Assembly (NCBI RefSeq): GCF_036860675.1
Contig: NZ_JAYKGK010000005.1
Location: 1 to 64,000, forward strand
Reading direction: 5' to 3'
DNA from: Rosettibacter primus
GTDB lineage: Bacteria; Bacteroidota; Ignavibacteria; Ignavibacteriales; Melioribacteraceae
DNA length: 64,000 nt
Shown here: piece after piece, positions 45,116 to 55,198 of the stretch
How positions within the stretch are numbered: the stretch's first letter is position 1
How the letters are laid out: every line of letters starts with the position of its first letter
Notes under the pieces: generated by a model
What the model saw: the letters and a program-made list of their open reading frames with translations, nothing else
The model's database searches: none
What the model was told of the DNA's origin: nothing
Position numbers and translations under genes: made by a program

Positions 45116-47602
45116 TTAATCCAATAAAGAAATTATACTCCTTAATTTAATATCACGAGAAGAACTTCCAATCAATATTTCATAATCATCTTTATCAAGT
45201 TTCCATGAACGAGATGCTTCGTCATAATATGAAAGAGAATTTTTATCGAACTCAAGGATAACTTTTTGAGTTTCGCCAGGATTTAAATATACTTTTTTGA
45301 ATGCTTTTAATTCTTTAATTGGTCTATCAACTTTTGGATTTTTTTGACTTACATAAAGTTGAACTACTTCTGCTCCTTTCATATTACCTGTATTTTTTAA
45401 ATTAATACTTACTTCGCATTTATCTCCTTTATTTATAACATTAATGTCAGAATATTCGAAAGTTGTATATGACAATCCAAATCCAAACGGAAAAAGTGGT
45501 TCAATGTTATATTTATCAAAATGGCGGTAACCTACATAAATATCATCTGCGTAATAAGTGCGTGCCGGATATTTTCTGTAAGTTTCATATGCAGAACAAT
45601 CTTCCCATCTTTTAGGAAATGTAACTGGTAATTTTCCACTTGGATTATAATTGCCGAGTAACACATCAGCAATAGCATTTCCACCTTCGCTGCCGCCAAA
45701 CCACATTTCAAGGAGTGCATTTATTTTGTCAATCCATTGATCCATTAAAATCGGGGCTCCTGTATTTAAAACAACAATTGTGTTTTTATTAACCTCAGCA
45801 ATTTTTTGAATTAAATTATCCTGTTCAGATGGCAAAATTAAATCTGCTCTATCCATCCCTTCAGATTCAATTCTATCTGAAGTTCCAACAAAGAGAAGAA
45901 CAACATCAGATTGTTTTGCCAATTCAATTGCTTTATTCAACAAGTTATCATCTGGAGTTTGCCATCCAAGGATTGCCACAGCTTCGCCGCTTTTTTAATA
46001 ATATTCCATTTTAATCTTGTACAATTTTCCTTTTTCTAAATTAATTTTTCGAGAGATTGTCATTACGCCGTGGTCTGTCCAATCATTGATTATAAGATTA
46101 TCATCAATCCATAAACGAACACCATCATCAGTTGCAGTGTTAACAATAAATTCACCGCTTTGAGGAGCTTTCAGATAACCAGTGCATCTAACTGAAAAAT
46201 TATTAACATCTAATTCATTCACTGGTTTACCATCTGCCCAGTTGAAAGAAATATTTTTATCAATTCTTTTTACCTTTGGTTCGCCTAAGAGATTAACATT
46301 ATCAAAATATTCTGCATTCAATCCATTTGTTTTCTGATTTTCATCTGTAAATAAAAATTCAGATGGAATTGCCTGAGCATCACCTTCGAGTAAAACTCCT
46401 GGTTCATAATTAATTTTTATATTCTTTGGTAATTTATTTTTCAGAGCATCGAGAGGAGATACAGGATTAATTGGAGTAACATAAGCACTGCCTCCTCCCC
46501 CAGTTCTTGCTATTTTTGCAGCAGGACCTATTACAGCAATTGACTTTATTTTATCCTTATTCAATGGCAAAATATTTTTTTCATTCTTCAATAAAACAAT
46601 TGATGCAAGTGATGTTTCGTATGCAATTTTTCTATTTTCTGGTGAATCAATTAATGAAGGATTTTCTTCCCATTCTGGTGTATCAAATAAACCGAGTTTA
46701 AATATTACTGTTAAAATTCTTCTTACTTTATCATCAATTTTTTCTATTGTTAATTCTCCATTTTCAATTGCAGGCAAAAGGTTATTTTTATTTAGAAAAG
46801 TACCAAAAGGCATTTCAAGGTCGAGACCACCTTTTGCAGTTGGAATGGAAGAATGAACCGCACCCCAATCACTCATAAGTAAACCTTTAAAGCCCCATTA
46901 TTTTTTAAGTTTTTCAATTAGCAAATAATCATTTTCGCTTGCAAAATGTTGATTAACCTTATTGTATGCACACATCACACAGAGAACATCAGCTTCTGTT
47001 ACAGCAGATTTAAATGCCGGCAAATAAATTTCGTTCAACGCACGTTCGCTAACCATAACATCAATAAACATTCTTTCATGTTCCTGATTGTTGGCTGCAA
47101 AGTGTTTTACAGTTGCAGCAACACCCTCTTTTTGAACACCTTTGATGTAATCTACCGCCATTCGAGATGCAAGGAATGGGTCTTCACCAAAAGTTTCAAA
47201 ATTTCTTCCCCATGTTGGAAGCCGAACAATGTTCACACAAGGACCAAGAATTACATGACGACCTTTACCTTTAACTTCTCTTGCTATAGCACTCCCAATC
47301 CCATTGATTAAATTTGGTTCCCATGTTGCAGCCATTGCAATTGATGCGGGAAATGCAGTTGACGGATTCCATCTCACTCCAACTGGTCCATCTGTCATTC
47401 GCAGTTCTGGAATGCCTAATCGAGGTATTGGTTTCGTTGCAAATCCAGTTCCACCTAACAATTCAATCTTTTCATCGAGAGTCATTCGTGTAAGCAAGTC
47501 CTCAACTCTTCTTTCAATTGGCAAATTAATATCTTGATATGGAAATTTTGTTTGCGCTAAAATTGCTGAAGCTGCCAAAAATAAAATCATTACATGTTTC
47601 AT
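45116..47602 (-). pseudogene. GH3 beta-glucosidase with PA14 insertion, interrupted by two in-frame TAA codons
   Basis: One continuous frame of ~828 codons runs from the ATG at 47602 to the stop at 45116, broken only by TAA at 46898-46900 and 45995-45997. No frameshift is present: the three open parts are all in phase. Part 1 is the GH3 N-terminal domain with signal peptide; part 2 starts with the nucleophile motif MSDWGAVHS and contains the PA14 domain; part 3 holds the second GH3 domain (acid/base Glu in ESEGMDR) and the Fn3-like end. Both stops fall where homologues usually have Glu (KK-E-WGFKG and EYY-E-KSGEAV), so each could be one G-to-T change of GAA. It would hydrolyse beta-linked glucosides if expressed whole. 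Recent decay, recoding or base-calling error are all possible. Confidence 0.85.
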
Positions 47603-47675
47603 ATTCCCTCCTAAGCTAAAAAATAATTTTATTAAAAAATCACATGAATATTTACACGAATTCAATGAGAAATTT

Positions 47676-48893
47676 TTAATTGCTTAATCCAAGTGCTTTC
47701 AGATAATCATTATTGATTACACAATTCTTGAACTTGATGTTTTCAATTAAATCGTTCAGTGCTTTTATAACAATTTCTCTCGATGGTTTATTTTTTCTAA
47801 TTTCCTCAAAATTTTTTCTTGAATCTTCAGCATATTTAATTATTTCATCCCACTCTTTAGTTTTTTTGAATGAAATTACACCGCGTGTTGATTCCATTTT
47901 TTTATAGGGCCAGAAACACCATCCAATTTCATTTTTCTCTAATAATTTTCTAAATGATTTTATCCATTCATTATCATTTTCACCTGATTCACCTAACCAA
48001 ACAGGAACATTATATTTATCTCTAAAATCTACATACTGCTGAATTTCTTTTTGTTCTGTTGGCATCCAGTATTTATGAAATGTGTAAGCTAAATTGGAGT
48101 CAAAAGGTGAAGTAAAAACATTAAAATTTGTATTCCATTGTGAACCACCTAAAAAGATGATATGATTTTTATCAACGGTTCTGATTGCACTTGCAATTTT
48201 TTTGTAAAGCGGTTCTAACAATTTGTTTAGTTCTTCTTTATTATCTAAATAATGAGGAATAGGTTCGTTCAATAAATCATAACCAAGAATAATTGTTTCA
48301 TCTTTGTATCGCTCTGCTATTTTTTTCCACAAGTTAATTGTAGCCTGCTGCATTAAATAACTTTCAAACAAAAAAGGATAACCCCAGCTGTCATCAATGT
48401 TGTCTCCTGTTTGTCCACCTGGAGCTGCATGCATATCAAGTATCACAAACAAATTAAATTCTTTGCACCAGTCAATAACATTATCAAGTCTTTTAAATCC
48501 TTCTTCGAGAAAAATTTCTGGATGGTCTTCAATTAAAAAGAGTCTAAAATTAAACGGTACACGAATGTGATTGAAACCAACTTTTTTAATAAATGCAATA
48601 TCTTCTCGGGTTATATAATTATTACGAAAAGATTTCCAGAACTTATTTGCTTCTTCTGGTCCAACAAGTTCTTTAATCAAATTATCAATTAAGCGATATG
48701 AGTTGACATCTTTGAGATGAAACATATAACCTTCGGGATTAAGCCAGTTACCAAGATTAATCCCTTTAAGAAAAATTTTATTCCCATTTTCATCTACAAA
48801 ATTTTTGCCTTCAACTCGAACAAAATTTTTTGGTTGAGCAATTAATGCAAAATTAAGAATCAAAACCGCACTCAAAAATTTTAAAAATCTCAT
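47676..48893 (-). CDS. exported GH5-type glycoside hydrolase
   Basis: About 405 residues from the ATG at 48893 (a GTG lies six bases further upstream). Signal peptide ends IAQ. The barrel start GINLGNWLNPEGYMF, the acid/base E210 in LLNEP and the nucleophile E302 in VWLGESGEN are canonical for GH5; the GNWL motif is shared with beta-1,3-glucanase-like and cellulase subfamilies. It has no T9SS sorting domain, so it is probably periplasmic or outer-membrane associated. It lies 74 bp upstream of the interrupted GH3 gene and has a heptamer repeat array starting 21 bp ahead of its start. Confidence 0.9.
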   Translation of the reverse strand: MRFLKFLSAVLILNFALIAQPKNFVRVEGKNFVDENGNKIFLKGINLGNWLNPEGYMFHLKDVNSYRLIDNLIKELVGPEEANKFWKSFRNNYITREDIAFIKKVGFNHIRVPFNFRLFLIEDHPEIFLEEGFKRLDNVIDWCKEFNLFVILDMHAAPGGQTGDNIDDSWGYPFLFESYLMQQATINLWKKIAERYKDETIILGYDLLNEPIPHYLDNKEELNKLLEPLYKKIASAIRTVDKNHIIFLGGSQWNTNFNVFTSPFDSNLAYTFHKYWMPTEQKEIQQYVDFRDKYNVPVWLGESGENDNEWIKSFRKLLEKNEIGWCFWPYKKMESTRGVISFKKTKEWDEIIKYAEDSRKNFEEIRKNKPSREIVIKALNDLIENIKFKNCVINNDYLKALGLSN

Positions 48894-48913
48894 TTCCACC
48901 TATTATTTTTAAT

Positions 48914-49025
48914 TGATAATTGAATATTGAACATTGATAATTGGATATTGAACATTGAACATTGAGCGTTGAACATTGAACATTGAGCGTTGAACATTGA
49001 ACATTGAGCGTTGAATATTGAGCGA
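48914..49025. repeat. array of 16 tandem heptamers
   Basis: Sixteen consecutive 7-bp units, all beginning TG, occupy 48914-49025 in unbroken register. Units are mostly TGAACAT, with TGAGCGT at every third position in the centre, so a 21-bp higher-order unit (TGAACAT-TGAACAT-TGAGCGT) occurs three times in a row. The edges carry variants such as TGAATAT, TGATAAT and TGGATAT. The array is between the esterase stop and the GH5 start, in the GH5 promoter/leader region. Reading it as protein produces a low-complexity artefact. Slippage would change the leader length in steps of 7 bp. Confidence 0.9.
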
Positions 49026-49123
49026 ATTGAGAATTAACAATCAAAAGTTGAAAGTTCATAATTATAGTTCCAAATTGATAAAAAATTTTTATTCTGCTAT
49101 TCTTCCTTCTCAATTCATAATTT

Positions 49124-49861
49124 TCATTTATTCCTATTTTCTAATGATTGATTCAGAAGCCACTCATAAATTTCGGGATTGTTATAGGTTTCTGTCCATG
49201 AATCATGATTTGCTTCTGGATAAACAGTAAACTTAACATCGCCGCCGCAGCTTTTTAGTCTTTCAACTAATTCTTCAGATGCACTAACAGGAACTACTTG
49301 GTCTTTAGCTCCATGAAAAGCCCAAACAGGCAATTTTCCCATCATACAAACAGCAAAAGGGTCACCCCAGCCGCAAATGGGAATTATTGCCGCAAGTCTA
49401 TCTGGAATTTCCGCAGCTAACCGCCATGTTCCATTTCCACCCATACTTAATCCTGTCACATAAATTTTATTTTTATCTACTTTATAATTTTCAATCAAAT
49501 AATCTAATAATGCAATCAGGTCTTCAGTATTCCAGCGCTTATTTAAGGGGCATTGAGGACTTACAACAATAAAAGGAAATTCTTTTCCTTCTTCAATTAA
49601 TTTTGGCGGACCATGTTTTTTTACGAGTTGTAAATCATTTCCTCTTTCTCCTGCACCATGAAGAAAAAGAAGCAATGGAAATTTGTCTTTCAACTCATAA
49701 TCTTTTGGAAGATAAAGTAAATAGTTGATGTTTACCGATTTTCTAAATTCTGTTTTTAAATTTTGTTCAATTTGACTGCCTAACTTTTCTTTTACAACAA
49801 TTTGAGATGAACATGCAGTAACTAAAAGAAATAAGAATAAACCAATAAATAATTTTTTCAT
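49124..49861 (-). CDS. alpha/beta-hydrolase lipoprotein, carbohydrate esterase-like
   Basis: About 245 residues from the ATG at 49861 with GAGG upstream. Lipobox VTAC. Catalytic triad: Ser in GLSMGGNG, Asp in HGAKDQVVP and His in EANHDSW; the oxyanion loop is FLHGAGERG. The fold belongs to the phospholipase/carboxylesterase and feruloyl/acetyl esterase group (CE1-like). Placed among glycoside hydrolases it likely removes acyl groups from plant-type polysaccharide at the envelope. It is 7 bp downstream of the bglX-type gene. Confidence 0.82.
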   Translation of the reverse strand: MKKLFIGLFLFLLVTACSSQIVVKEKLGSQIEQNLKTEFRKSVNINYLLYLPKDYELKDKFPLLLFLHGAGERGNDLQLVKKHGPPKLIEEGKEFPFIVVSPQCPLNKRWNTEDLIALLDYLIENYKVDKNKIYVTGLSMGGNGTWRLAAEIPDRLAAIIPICGWGDPFAVCMMGKLPVWAFHGAKDQVVPVSASEELVERLKSCGGDVKFTVYPEANHDSWTETYNNPEIYEWLLNQSLENRNK

Positions 49862-49868
49862 AATTACC

Positions 49869-52079
49869 TCATTCAACTATTGTGAAAGATGATTCGAGTA
49901 CATCAACAGAATTAGTTCCTACAAAAACTTTAAAATCACCAGGTTCAACAACATAATTCATATTGATATCGTAGAACTTAAGTTTATCTGGAGTAATAAT
50001 GAATTCTACTTTTTTAGTTTCGCCTGGTTTTAATTTTATTTTCATAAAATCTTTTAATTCTTTAACAGGTCTTGTCACGCTGCCCACCAAATCACGAATA
50101 TATAGTTGAACAACTTCTTCCCCTTCGTATTTGCCAGTATTTTTAACATCAACACTTACTTTTAATGATTCATCTTTTTTAATCTGATTTTTATTGAGAT
50201 TTAAATTGGAGTATTCGAACTTAGTGTAACTTAATCCATAACCAAATGGATAGAGAGGTTCAATCGTAAAATCATTATAGAAAGAAGTATATTGAGGCTG
50301 AACGTGATTATATGGTCTGCCAGTATTTTTATGATTGTAATAAAGAGGAATTTGACCAACATACTTAGGAAATGAAACTGGTAATTTGCCGTTTGGATTA
50401 TAATCACCAAACAAAACATCAGCAATAGCATTCCCACATTGAATTCCTAAAAACCATGTCTCAAGAATTGCCGGAATATTTTCTGAAATCCAATTTATAG
50501 TTAATGGTCTGCCATTCATCAACACAACAACAATTGATTTTTTTGTTTTATACAGTTCCTTAATTAAATCTTCTTGAACACCGGGTAAATCGAGCGTAGC
50601 TCGGGATTGAGCTTCGCCGCTCATATCTCTCGATTCACCAAGAACAACAATAGCAACTTCAGAATTTTTAACTGCTTTAATTGCTTTTGAAAATCCACTT
50701 TTATCTTTTCCTGTAATCGAGCAGCCTTCAGCAAAATTAATTTTTACCTTATTACCTAATTTATTTTTAATTCCTTCAAGAACTGAAACAACATTTTGTG
50801 GTTCGCCTTGCTGAGCCCATGGACCAAGCGGGTCATCTTTTGAATTTGCAAGAGGACCTATGACCGCAATTGATTTTAAATCTTTTTTTAATGGCAATAA
50901 ATTATTTTCATTTTTTAAAAGAACAATTGATTCGAGAGCTACTTTTTTTGTTGCTTCGATCATCTCTTTGCTGAGGACAATTTTCTTTTCACGATTTTCA
51001 TCACAATACTTGAAAGGATTATCAAACAATCCAAGTTTAAATTTGGCAAGCAATACTCTTCTTACTGCATTATCAATCAGTTTAACATCAACCTTCCCTT
51101 CTCGAACAAGTTCAACAAGATGATTGAAATAAGCATTTCCTTCCATATCCATATCGACTGTAGCATTAATTGCAAGTTCTGCAGCTTGTTTCAAATCTTT
51201 TGCAATTCCATGAGGGACTAATTCACCAATTGAGTTCCAGTCACTTACAACGAATGCATCTGAATTCCATTCATCGCGCAGAACTTTAGTCATCAAAAAT
51301 TGATTAGCAGAAGAAGGGACTCCTCCAATTTCATTAAAAGAAGCCATCAGCGAACCAACATTTGCTTCAACAGCAGCTTTGTAAGGTGGCAAATAAATTT
51401 CTCTCAAAGTTCTTTCTGAAATATCTACAGTATTATAATCTCTTCCACCTTCAGCAGCACCGTATGCAGCATAATGTTTTGCACAGGCAAGAATTGTATT
51501 TTCAGCAGATAAATCGTCACCTTGATAACCTTTTACACGAGCAGCAGCCATTACAGAGCCGAGATATGGATCTTCGCCACTTCCTTCAACAATTCTACCC
51601 CAACGAGGGTCTCTTGCAATATCTACCATCGGGTTAAAAGTCCAATGAACACCTGCAGCCGAAGCTTCGATTGCCTGCATTCTTGCAGAAAACTCAATTA
51701 GTTTGGGATTCCATGAACTTGCTTCTGCAATTGGAACTGGAAATGTTGATTTAAAACCATGAATTACATCGAGACCGAATATCAAAGGAATTTTTAATCG
51801 TGATTCTTCAACTGCAATTTTCTGTAATCTTTTTGTTTCTTCTGCACCAAAAATATTTAGAAGAGAACCAATTTTACCCTGTCGAATTAATTCTTCGTGA
51901 CCTTCTTTGGGCTTTGGAGTTTTTGTTCCTGTATCAGTTCCACCAGTAAATTGAACAAGTTGACCAACTTTTTCTTCAAGCGTCATTAAAGATAAAATCG
52001 AGTCTACTCTTTGTTCAAATCTTTTTACTTGTGCATTCATTGAATATGCTATAAAAAATAAAAAAAGAATTTTTTTCAT
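49869..52079 (-). CDS. bglX: GH3 beta-glucosidase (BglX type)
   Basis: About 736 residues from the ATG at 52079. Signal peptide ends NAQ, then a complete GH3: KHYAAYGAAEGGRDYN loop, nucleophile Asp in VVSDWNSIGEL, acid/base region SGEAQSRATLDLPG, and a full Fn3-like C-terminal domain (SLKVSVDVKNTGKYEGEEVV). Such enzymes cleave terminal glucose from beta-linked oligosaccharides in the periplasm. Gap to the upstream GH3 gene is 20 bp, and AGGA precedes its start. Confidence 0.94.
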   Translation of the reverse strand: MKKILFLFFIAYSMNAQVKRFEQRVDSILSLMTLEEKVGQLVQFTGGTDTGTKTPKPKEGHEELIRQGKIGSLLNIFGAEETKRLQKIAVEESRLKIPLIFGLDVIHGFKSTFPVPIAEASSWNPKLIEFSARMQAIEASAAGVHWTFNPMVDIARDPRWGRIVEGSGEDPYLGSVMAAARVKGYQGDDLSAENTILACAKHYAAYGAAEGGRDYNTVDISERTLREIYLPPYKAAVEANVGSLMASFNEIGGVPSSANQFLMTKVLRDEWNSDAFVVSDWNSIGELVPHGIAKDLKQAAELAINATVDMDMEGNAYFNHLVELVREGKVDVKLIDNAVRRVLLAKFKLGLFDNPFKYCDENREKKIVLSKEMIEATKKVALESIVLLKNENNLLPLKKDLKSIAVIGPLANSKDDPLGPWAQQGEPQNVVSVLEGIKNKLGNKVKINFAEGCSITGKDKSGFSKAIKAVKNSEVAIVVLGESRDMSGEAQSRATLDLPGVQEDLIKELYKTKKSIVVVLMNGRPLTINWISENIPAILETWFLGIQCGNAIADVLFGDYNPNGKLPVSFPKYVGQIPLYYNHKNTGRPYNHVQPQYTSFYNDFTIEPLYPFGYGLSYTKFEYSNLNLNKNQIKKDESLKVSVDVKNTGKYEGEEVVQLYIRDLVGSVTRPVKELKDFMKIKLKPGETKKVEFIITPDKLKFYDINMNYVVEPGDFKVFVGTNSVDVLESSFTIVE

Positions 52080-52099
52080 TATGTCCTCATAGAATTTAA

Positions 52100-53905
52100 T
52101 CAATATGTTAAACCGTAACCGTATGGGAAGAGCGGGTTGTAATTATTATCACCAATATTAATTGGAATTTGTGACATACTTCTGGGCCATGAATGAGATA
52201 GTTTACCGGTTGGTTTATAATCACCAAAAATTACATCAGCAATTCCATCACCTTCAGTTCCTGGCAGCCAAGCAGCAATAAATGCATCACAGTCCTCAAT
52301 TATATTTGTTATAATCATTGGCCTGCCTGAAATTAATATGACTATCAGAGGAATTCCTTTTGCACGAATTTTTGAGATTAGTTCTAAATCTTCTTTAGAT
52401 AAATTCAAATCTGTTCTATCTCCCTGTCCTTCTGCATAAGGTTTTTCTCCAATTACTGCAATGGCAACATCTGCATCAGACAAGTTATTTCCATCAATTG
52501 AATAAGTAACAGAACTATTTTGTGAAACAGCTTTTTTTATTGCTTCTAAGATTGTAGTTCCTTTTGTAACATTTCCTTCGGCACCCTGCCATGCAATTGT
52601 CCAGCCTCCGCATTGAATTCCAATATCATTTGCGGCTTTACCTGCAACCAGAATCTTTTTATTGCTTTTCGACAAAGGCAAAATTTTATTATTCTTTAAC
52701 AATACTAAAGATTGTCGCACTGCTTCTCTTGCAATTGTTCTATGTTCCTGACTTCCAACTTTTGATAATAATGAACGATCAGCAAAAGGTTTTTCGAACA
52801 ATCCAAGTTGAAATTTAACTCTCAAGATTCTTCTTACTGCATCATCAATTCTGCTAATAGAAATTCTATTCTCGTTTATTAGCTGCTTCATATTTACAAA
52901 AAAGTTTTTATAATCATAAGGAAGCATAACCATATCGATACCAGCATTAATTGCTGTTTCAAGTTTTGTTTTATAATCACCAGGCAGCTGGTCTACTCCA
53001 CCCCAGTCACTCACAACGAATCCCTGAAATTTTAATTCACCTTTCAGAACATCAGTAATCCAATATTTATTTCCATGCATTTTTTGGCCAAAAATGCTGC
53101 TGTAGGAAACCATAACACTTCCAACTCCAGCATTAATTGCTGAAATATATCCCGGAAGATGAACTCTTCTTAATACTGATTCATCAACCTGAGTATCTCC
53201 CTGGTCTTTGCCGTCTTTAGTTCCACCATCTCCAAGAAAATGTTTTGCACATGCAAGAATAGAAGAATTACTGCTTCCAAGAATTTCTGTTTGATATCCA
53301 CGAACTGCAGCAGCAGCCATCATTTCAGCTAATTCAGATGTTTCTCCAAAACCTTCATAAGTTCGTCCCCATCTTTCATCTTGCGGGACAGCAATACAAG
53401 GTGCAAAAGTCCAATCAATTCCAGTAGCTGCTACTTCAATAGCAGTAGCTCTTGCAACTTGCTCTACAATATCCGGATTTCTTGTGCATCCAAGTCCAAT
53501 GTTATGAGGAAAAATTACTGCTCCATAAACATTATTATGTCCATGAACTGCATCAATTCCATAAATTATTGGTATTTTTAATCTTGTTTGAAGAGCATAA
53601 GATTGAAACATATCATACATATTTGCCCATGCTTCGGGTGTATTAGTTTCAGGAGCCGAACCACCTCCACTTAAAATTGAACCTATAAAATAATTTTTTA
53701 TATCCTGTGGATTATTAATTACAGCACTTCTGTCTACCTGAATCATCTGACCAATTTTTTCATCAAGTGTCATCTTTGAAAGAAGTGCATCAACTTTTTT
53801 ATTTATTTCCTCTAATTCATCCTGATTAAAAGAATTAATAGAACTATTTCTGCATGAAATTAATGCAAGAAGAATTACAACAAAGTATAAAATTCTTTTT
53901 CTCAT
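52100..53905 (-). CDS. GH3 glycoside hydrolase lipoprotein lacking the Fn3-like domain
   Basis: 601 residues. A lipoprotein signal ends LISC. GH3 N-domain with IDWTFAPCIAVPQDERWGR, nucleophile Asp in VVSDWGGVDQLPG, and C-domain with acid/base Glu in YAEGQGDR. The protein stops at YGYGLTY, exactly where the Fn3-like domain begins in related proteins, so that domain is absent. It resembles exo-beta-glucosidases of the ExoP/barley-glucanase type. The 5' end overlaps the ROK kinase stop by 4 bp (ATGA). Confidence 0.92.
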   Translation of the reverse strand: MRKRILYFVVILLALISCRNSSINSFNQDELEEINKKVDALLSKMTLDEKIGQMIQVDRSAVINNPQDIKNYFIGSILSGGGSAPETNTPEAWANMYDMFQSYALQTRLKIPIIYGIDAVHGHNNVYGAVIFPHNIGLGCTRNPDIVEQVARATAIEVAATGIDWTFAPCIAVPQDERWGRTYEGFGETSELAEMMAAAAVRGYQTEILGSSNSSILACAKHFLGDGGTKDGKDQGDTQVDESVLRRVHLPGYISAINAGVGSVMVSYSSIFGQKMHGNKYWITDVLKGELKFQGFVVSDWGGVDQLPGDYKTKLETAINAGIDMVMLPYDYKNFFVNMKQLINENRISISRIDDAVRRILRVKFQLGLFEKPFADRSLLSKVGSQEHRTIAREAVRQSLVLLKNNKILPLSKSNKKILVAGKAANDIGIQCGGWTIAWQGAEGNVTKGTTILEAIKKAVSQNSSVTYSIDGNNLSDADVAIAVIGEKPYAEGQGDRTDLNLSKEDLELISKIRAKGIPLIVILISGRPMIITNIIEDCDAFIAAWLPGTEGDGIADVIFGDYKPTGKLSHSWPRSMSQIPINIGDNNYNPLFPYGYGLTY

Positions 53906-54870
53906 ATTTTTTTCTCCAATTCGTTCCAGATTAAAGCTGCTGCTCCAAGGACAGCCGAATTTCTTTTTATTAATGATGATTGCAAAATTTTTACTTTGTT
54001 CTTAAAAATATTCAATAAATTTTCTTCTAAGTATTTCTTTGTTGGTTTAATTAATAAATCACCTGCTACAGCTAATCCTCCAAAAAGAATTATAGCTTCG
54101 GGACTGAGGTGTGCAACTGTATCGGCTAATTTAAATCCAAGTATTCTAGCTGTGAAATCAAAGCATTCGAGTGCAAGTTTGTCCCCTTTCTTTGCAGCAT
54201 TGTAAATATCCTTTGATGTAAGTCTTTCATAAGGTATTTTTCTTAATTTACTCGGGATAGAAGTTGATGCCATCAACTCAAATGCAGTTCTTTTAATGCC
54301 ACTTGCTGATGCATAAGTTTCAAGACAGCCTTTTCTACCGCATCCACATTGGCGGCCATTTGGGTCAACAATTGTATGTCCTAATTCCCCAGCAAATCCA
54401 TCGGAACCATAAACTAATTTTCCATCTACAACTATTCCGCTACCCAATCCTGTTCCTAAAGTAATAACAACAAAATTTTTCATTCCTTTTGCAGTTCCAA
54501 AAAGCATTTCTCCAATTGCTGCTGCATTTGCATCATTAGTAATAGCTGAAGGCAGAGAAGAATATTTTTTTATTTCTTTGAGAACATTAACCATTCCCCA
54601 ATTTAAATTTGGCGGTTGTTCAACAGTTCCTTTGTAATAATTTGCATTTGGAGCTCCAATACCTATTCCCGTGAGTTCTAAATTGTTTTCAAATTTTTTA
54701 TATGCTTGATTGATTTCTAAAAAAAGTCTTTTAAATAATTGTTCAGATTTTTCTTCTGCTCGTGTGGGAATTGATTTTTCATAATAACATTTCCCTTTTT
54801 TATCAACAAATCCAAATTTAGTATTGGTGCCCCCTATATCTACTCCTACAACAACTTTAATTTTAGACAT
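53902..54870 (-). CDS. ROK family sugar kinase (glucokinase-like)
   Basis: 322 residues. ATP site VGVDIGGTNTKFG at the N-terminus, catalytic D113 in TNDANAA, the GELGH motif, and the zinc cluster CGCGRKGC (175-182) of the ROK family. It lacks a winged-helix domain, so it is an enzyme rather than a repressor; phosphorylation of glucose is the likely role. A strong AAGGAGG lies upstream of the ATG at 54870. It is the promoter-proximal gene of the leftward sugar cluster. Confidence 0.92.
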   Translation of the reverse strand: MSKIKVVVGVDIGGTNTKFGFVDKKGKCYYEKSIPTRAEEKSEQLFKRLFLEINQAYKKFENNLELTGIGIGAPNANYYKGTVEQPPNLNWGMVNVLKEIKKYSSLPSAITNDANAAAIGEMLFGTAKGMKNFVVITLGTGLGSGIVVDGKLVYGSDGFAGELGHTIVDPNGRQCGCGRKGCLETYASASGIKRTAFELMASTSIPSKLRKIPYERLTSKDIYNAAKKGDKLALECFDFTARILGFKLADTVAHLSPEAIILFGGLAVAGDLLIKPTKKYLEENLLNIFKNKVKILQSSLIKRNSAVLGAAALIWNELEKKI

Positions 54871-55198
54871 TAAATTCCTCCTTCATTACAGATGAATACA
54901 TATTAAGACAAAAATTATGCCTCACAAAATTTGATATATGAATTAAATTGATTAAACAAATAATAAAAGCTCTTTCCAATCTAATCTTTAACAATGAAGA
55001 AAAAATCTTATTATTTTGATAAAGTTTGTTATTAAAATAATAATGATAAACATTTAATTATAATTAAGACACAATTACTTCAAACAACAAATTTGATTAT
55101 GAAATATTCATTAATTAATCATTTATCTGGAACAACAAAAGAGGCAGAAGTTTTTTCTGCCTCTCTGAAGACATGAAATTCGAAATGCAAAGTCAATT
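54871..55198. other. 328-bp intergenic region ahead of the sugar cluster
   Basis: AT-rich stretch holding the promoter and AAGGAGG (around 54879-54885) of the ROK operon on one side and the PorV transcript terminator on the other. I see no reading frame of note, no RNA gene and no clear operator in it. Confidence 0.5.
55141..55163 (-). terminator. intrinsic terminator after the PorV-like gene
   Basis: GAGGCAGAA (55141-55149) pairs with TTCTGCCTC (55155-55163) around a five-base loop. On the minus strand the stem is followed by a T-rich run (TTTTGTTGTT). It lies 35 bp beyond the stop of the PorV-like gene. Confidence 0.75.

Noticed and set aside
46946..47311. 121-codon plus-strand frame opposite the GH3 N-domain
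   Set aside because: Antisense of conserved GH3 sequence with Cys/His-rich low-quality translation and no start signal.
45116..47602. Genetic-code change reading TAA as Glu
   Set aside because: Many neighbouring genes end in TAA at the expected family length, so a genome-wide reassignment does not fit.
48914..49025. CRISPR array
   Set aside because: Units are 7 or 21 bp with no unique spacers; a simple tandem repeat explains it.
48853..49113. Frame with repeated LNVQCST units
   Set aside because: Translation of the heptamer array, not a protein; composition and lack of a proper start argue against coding.
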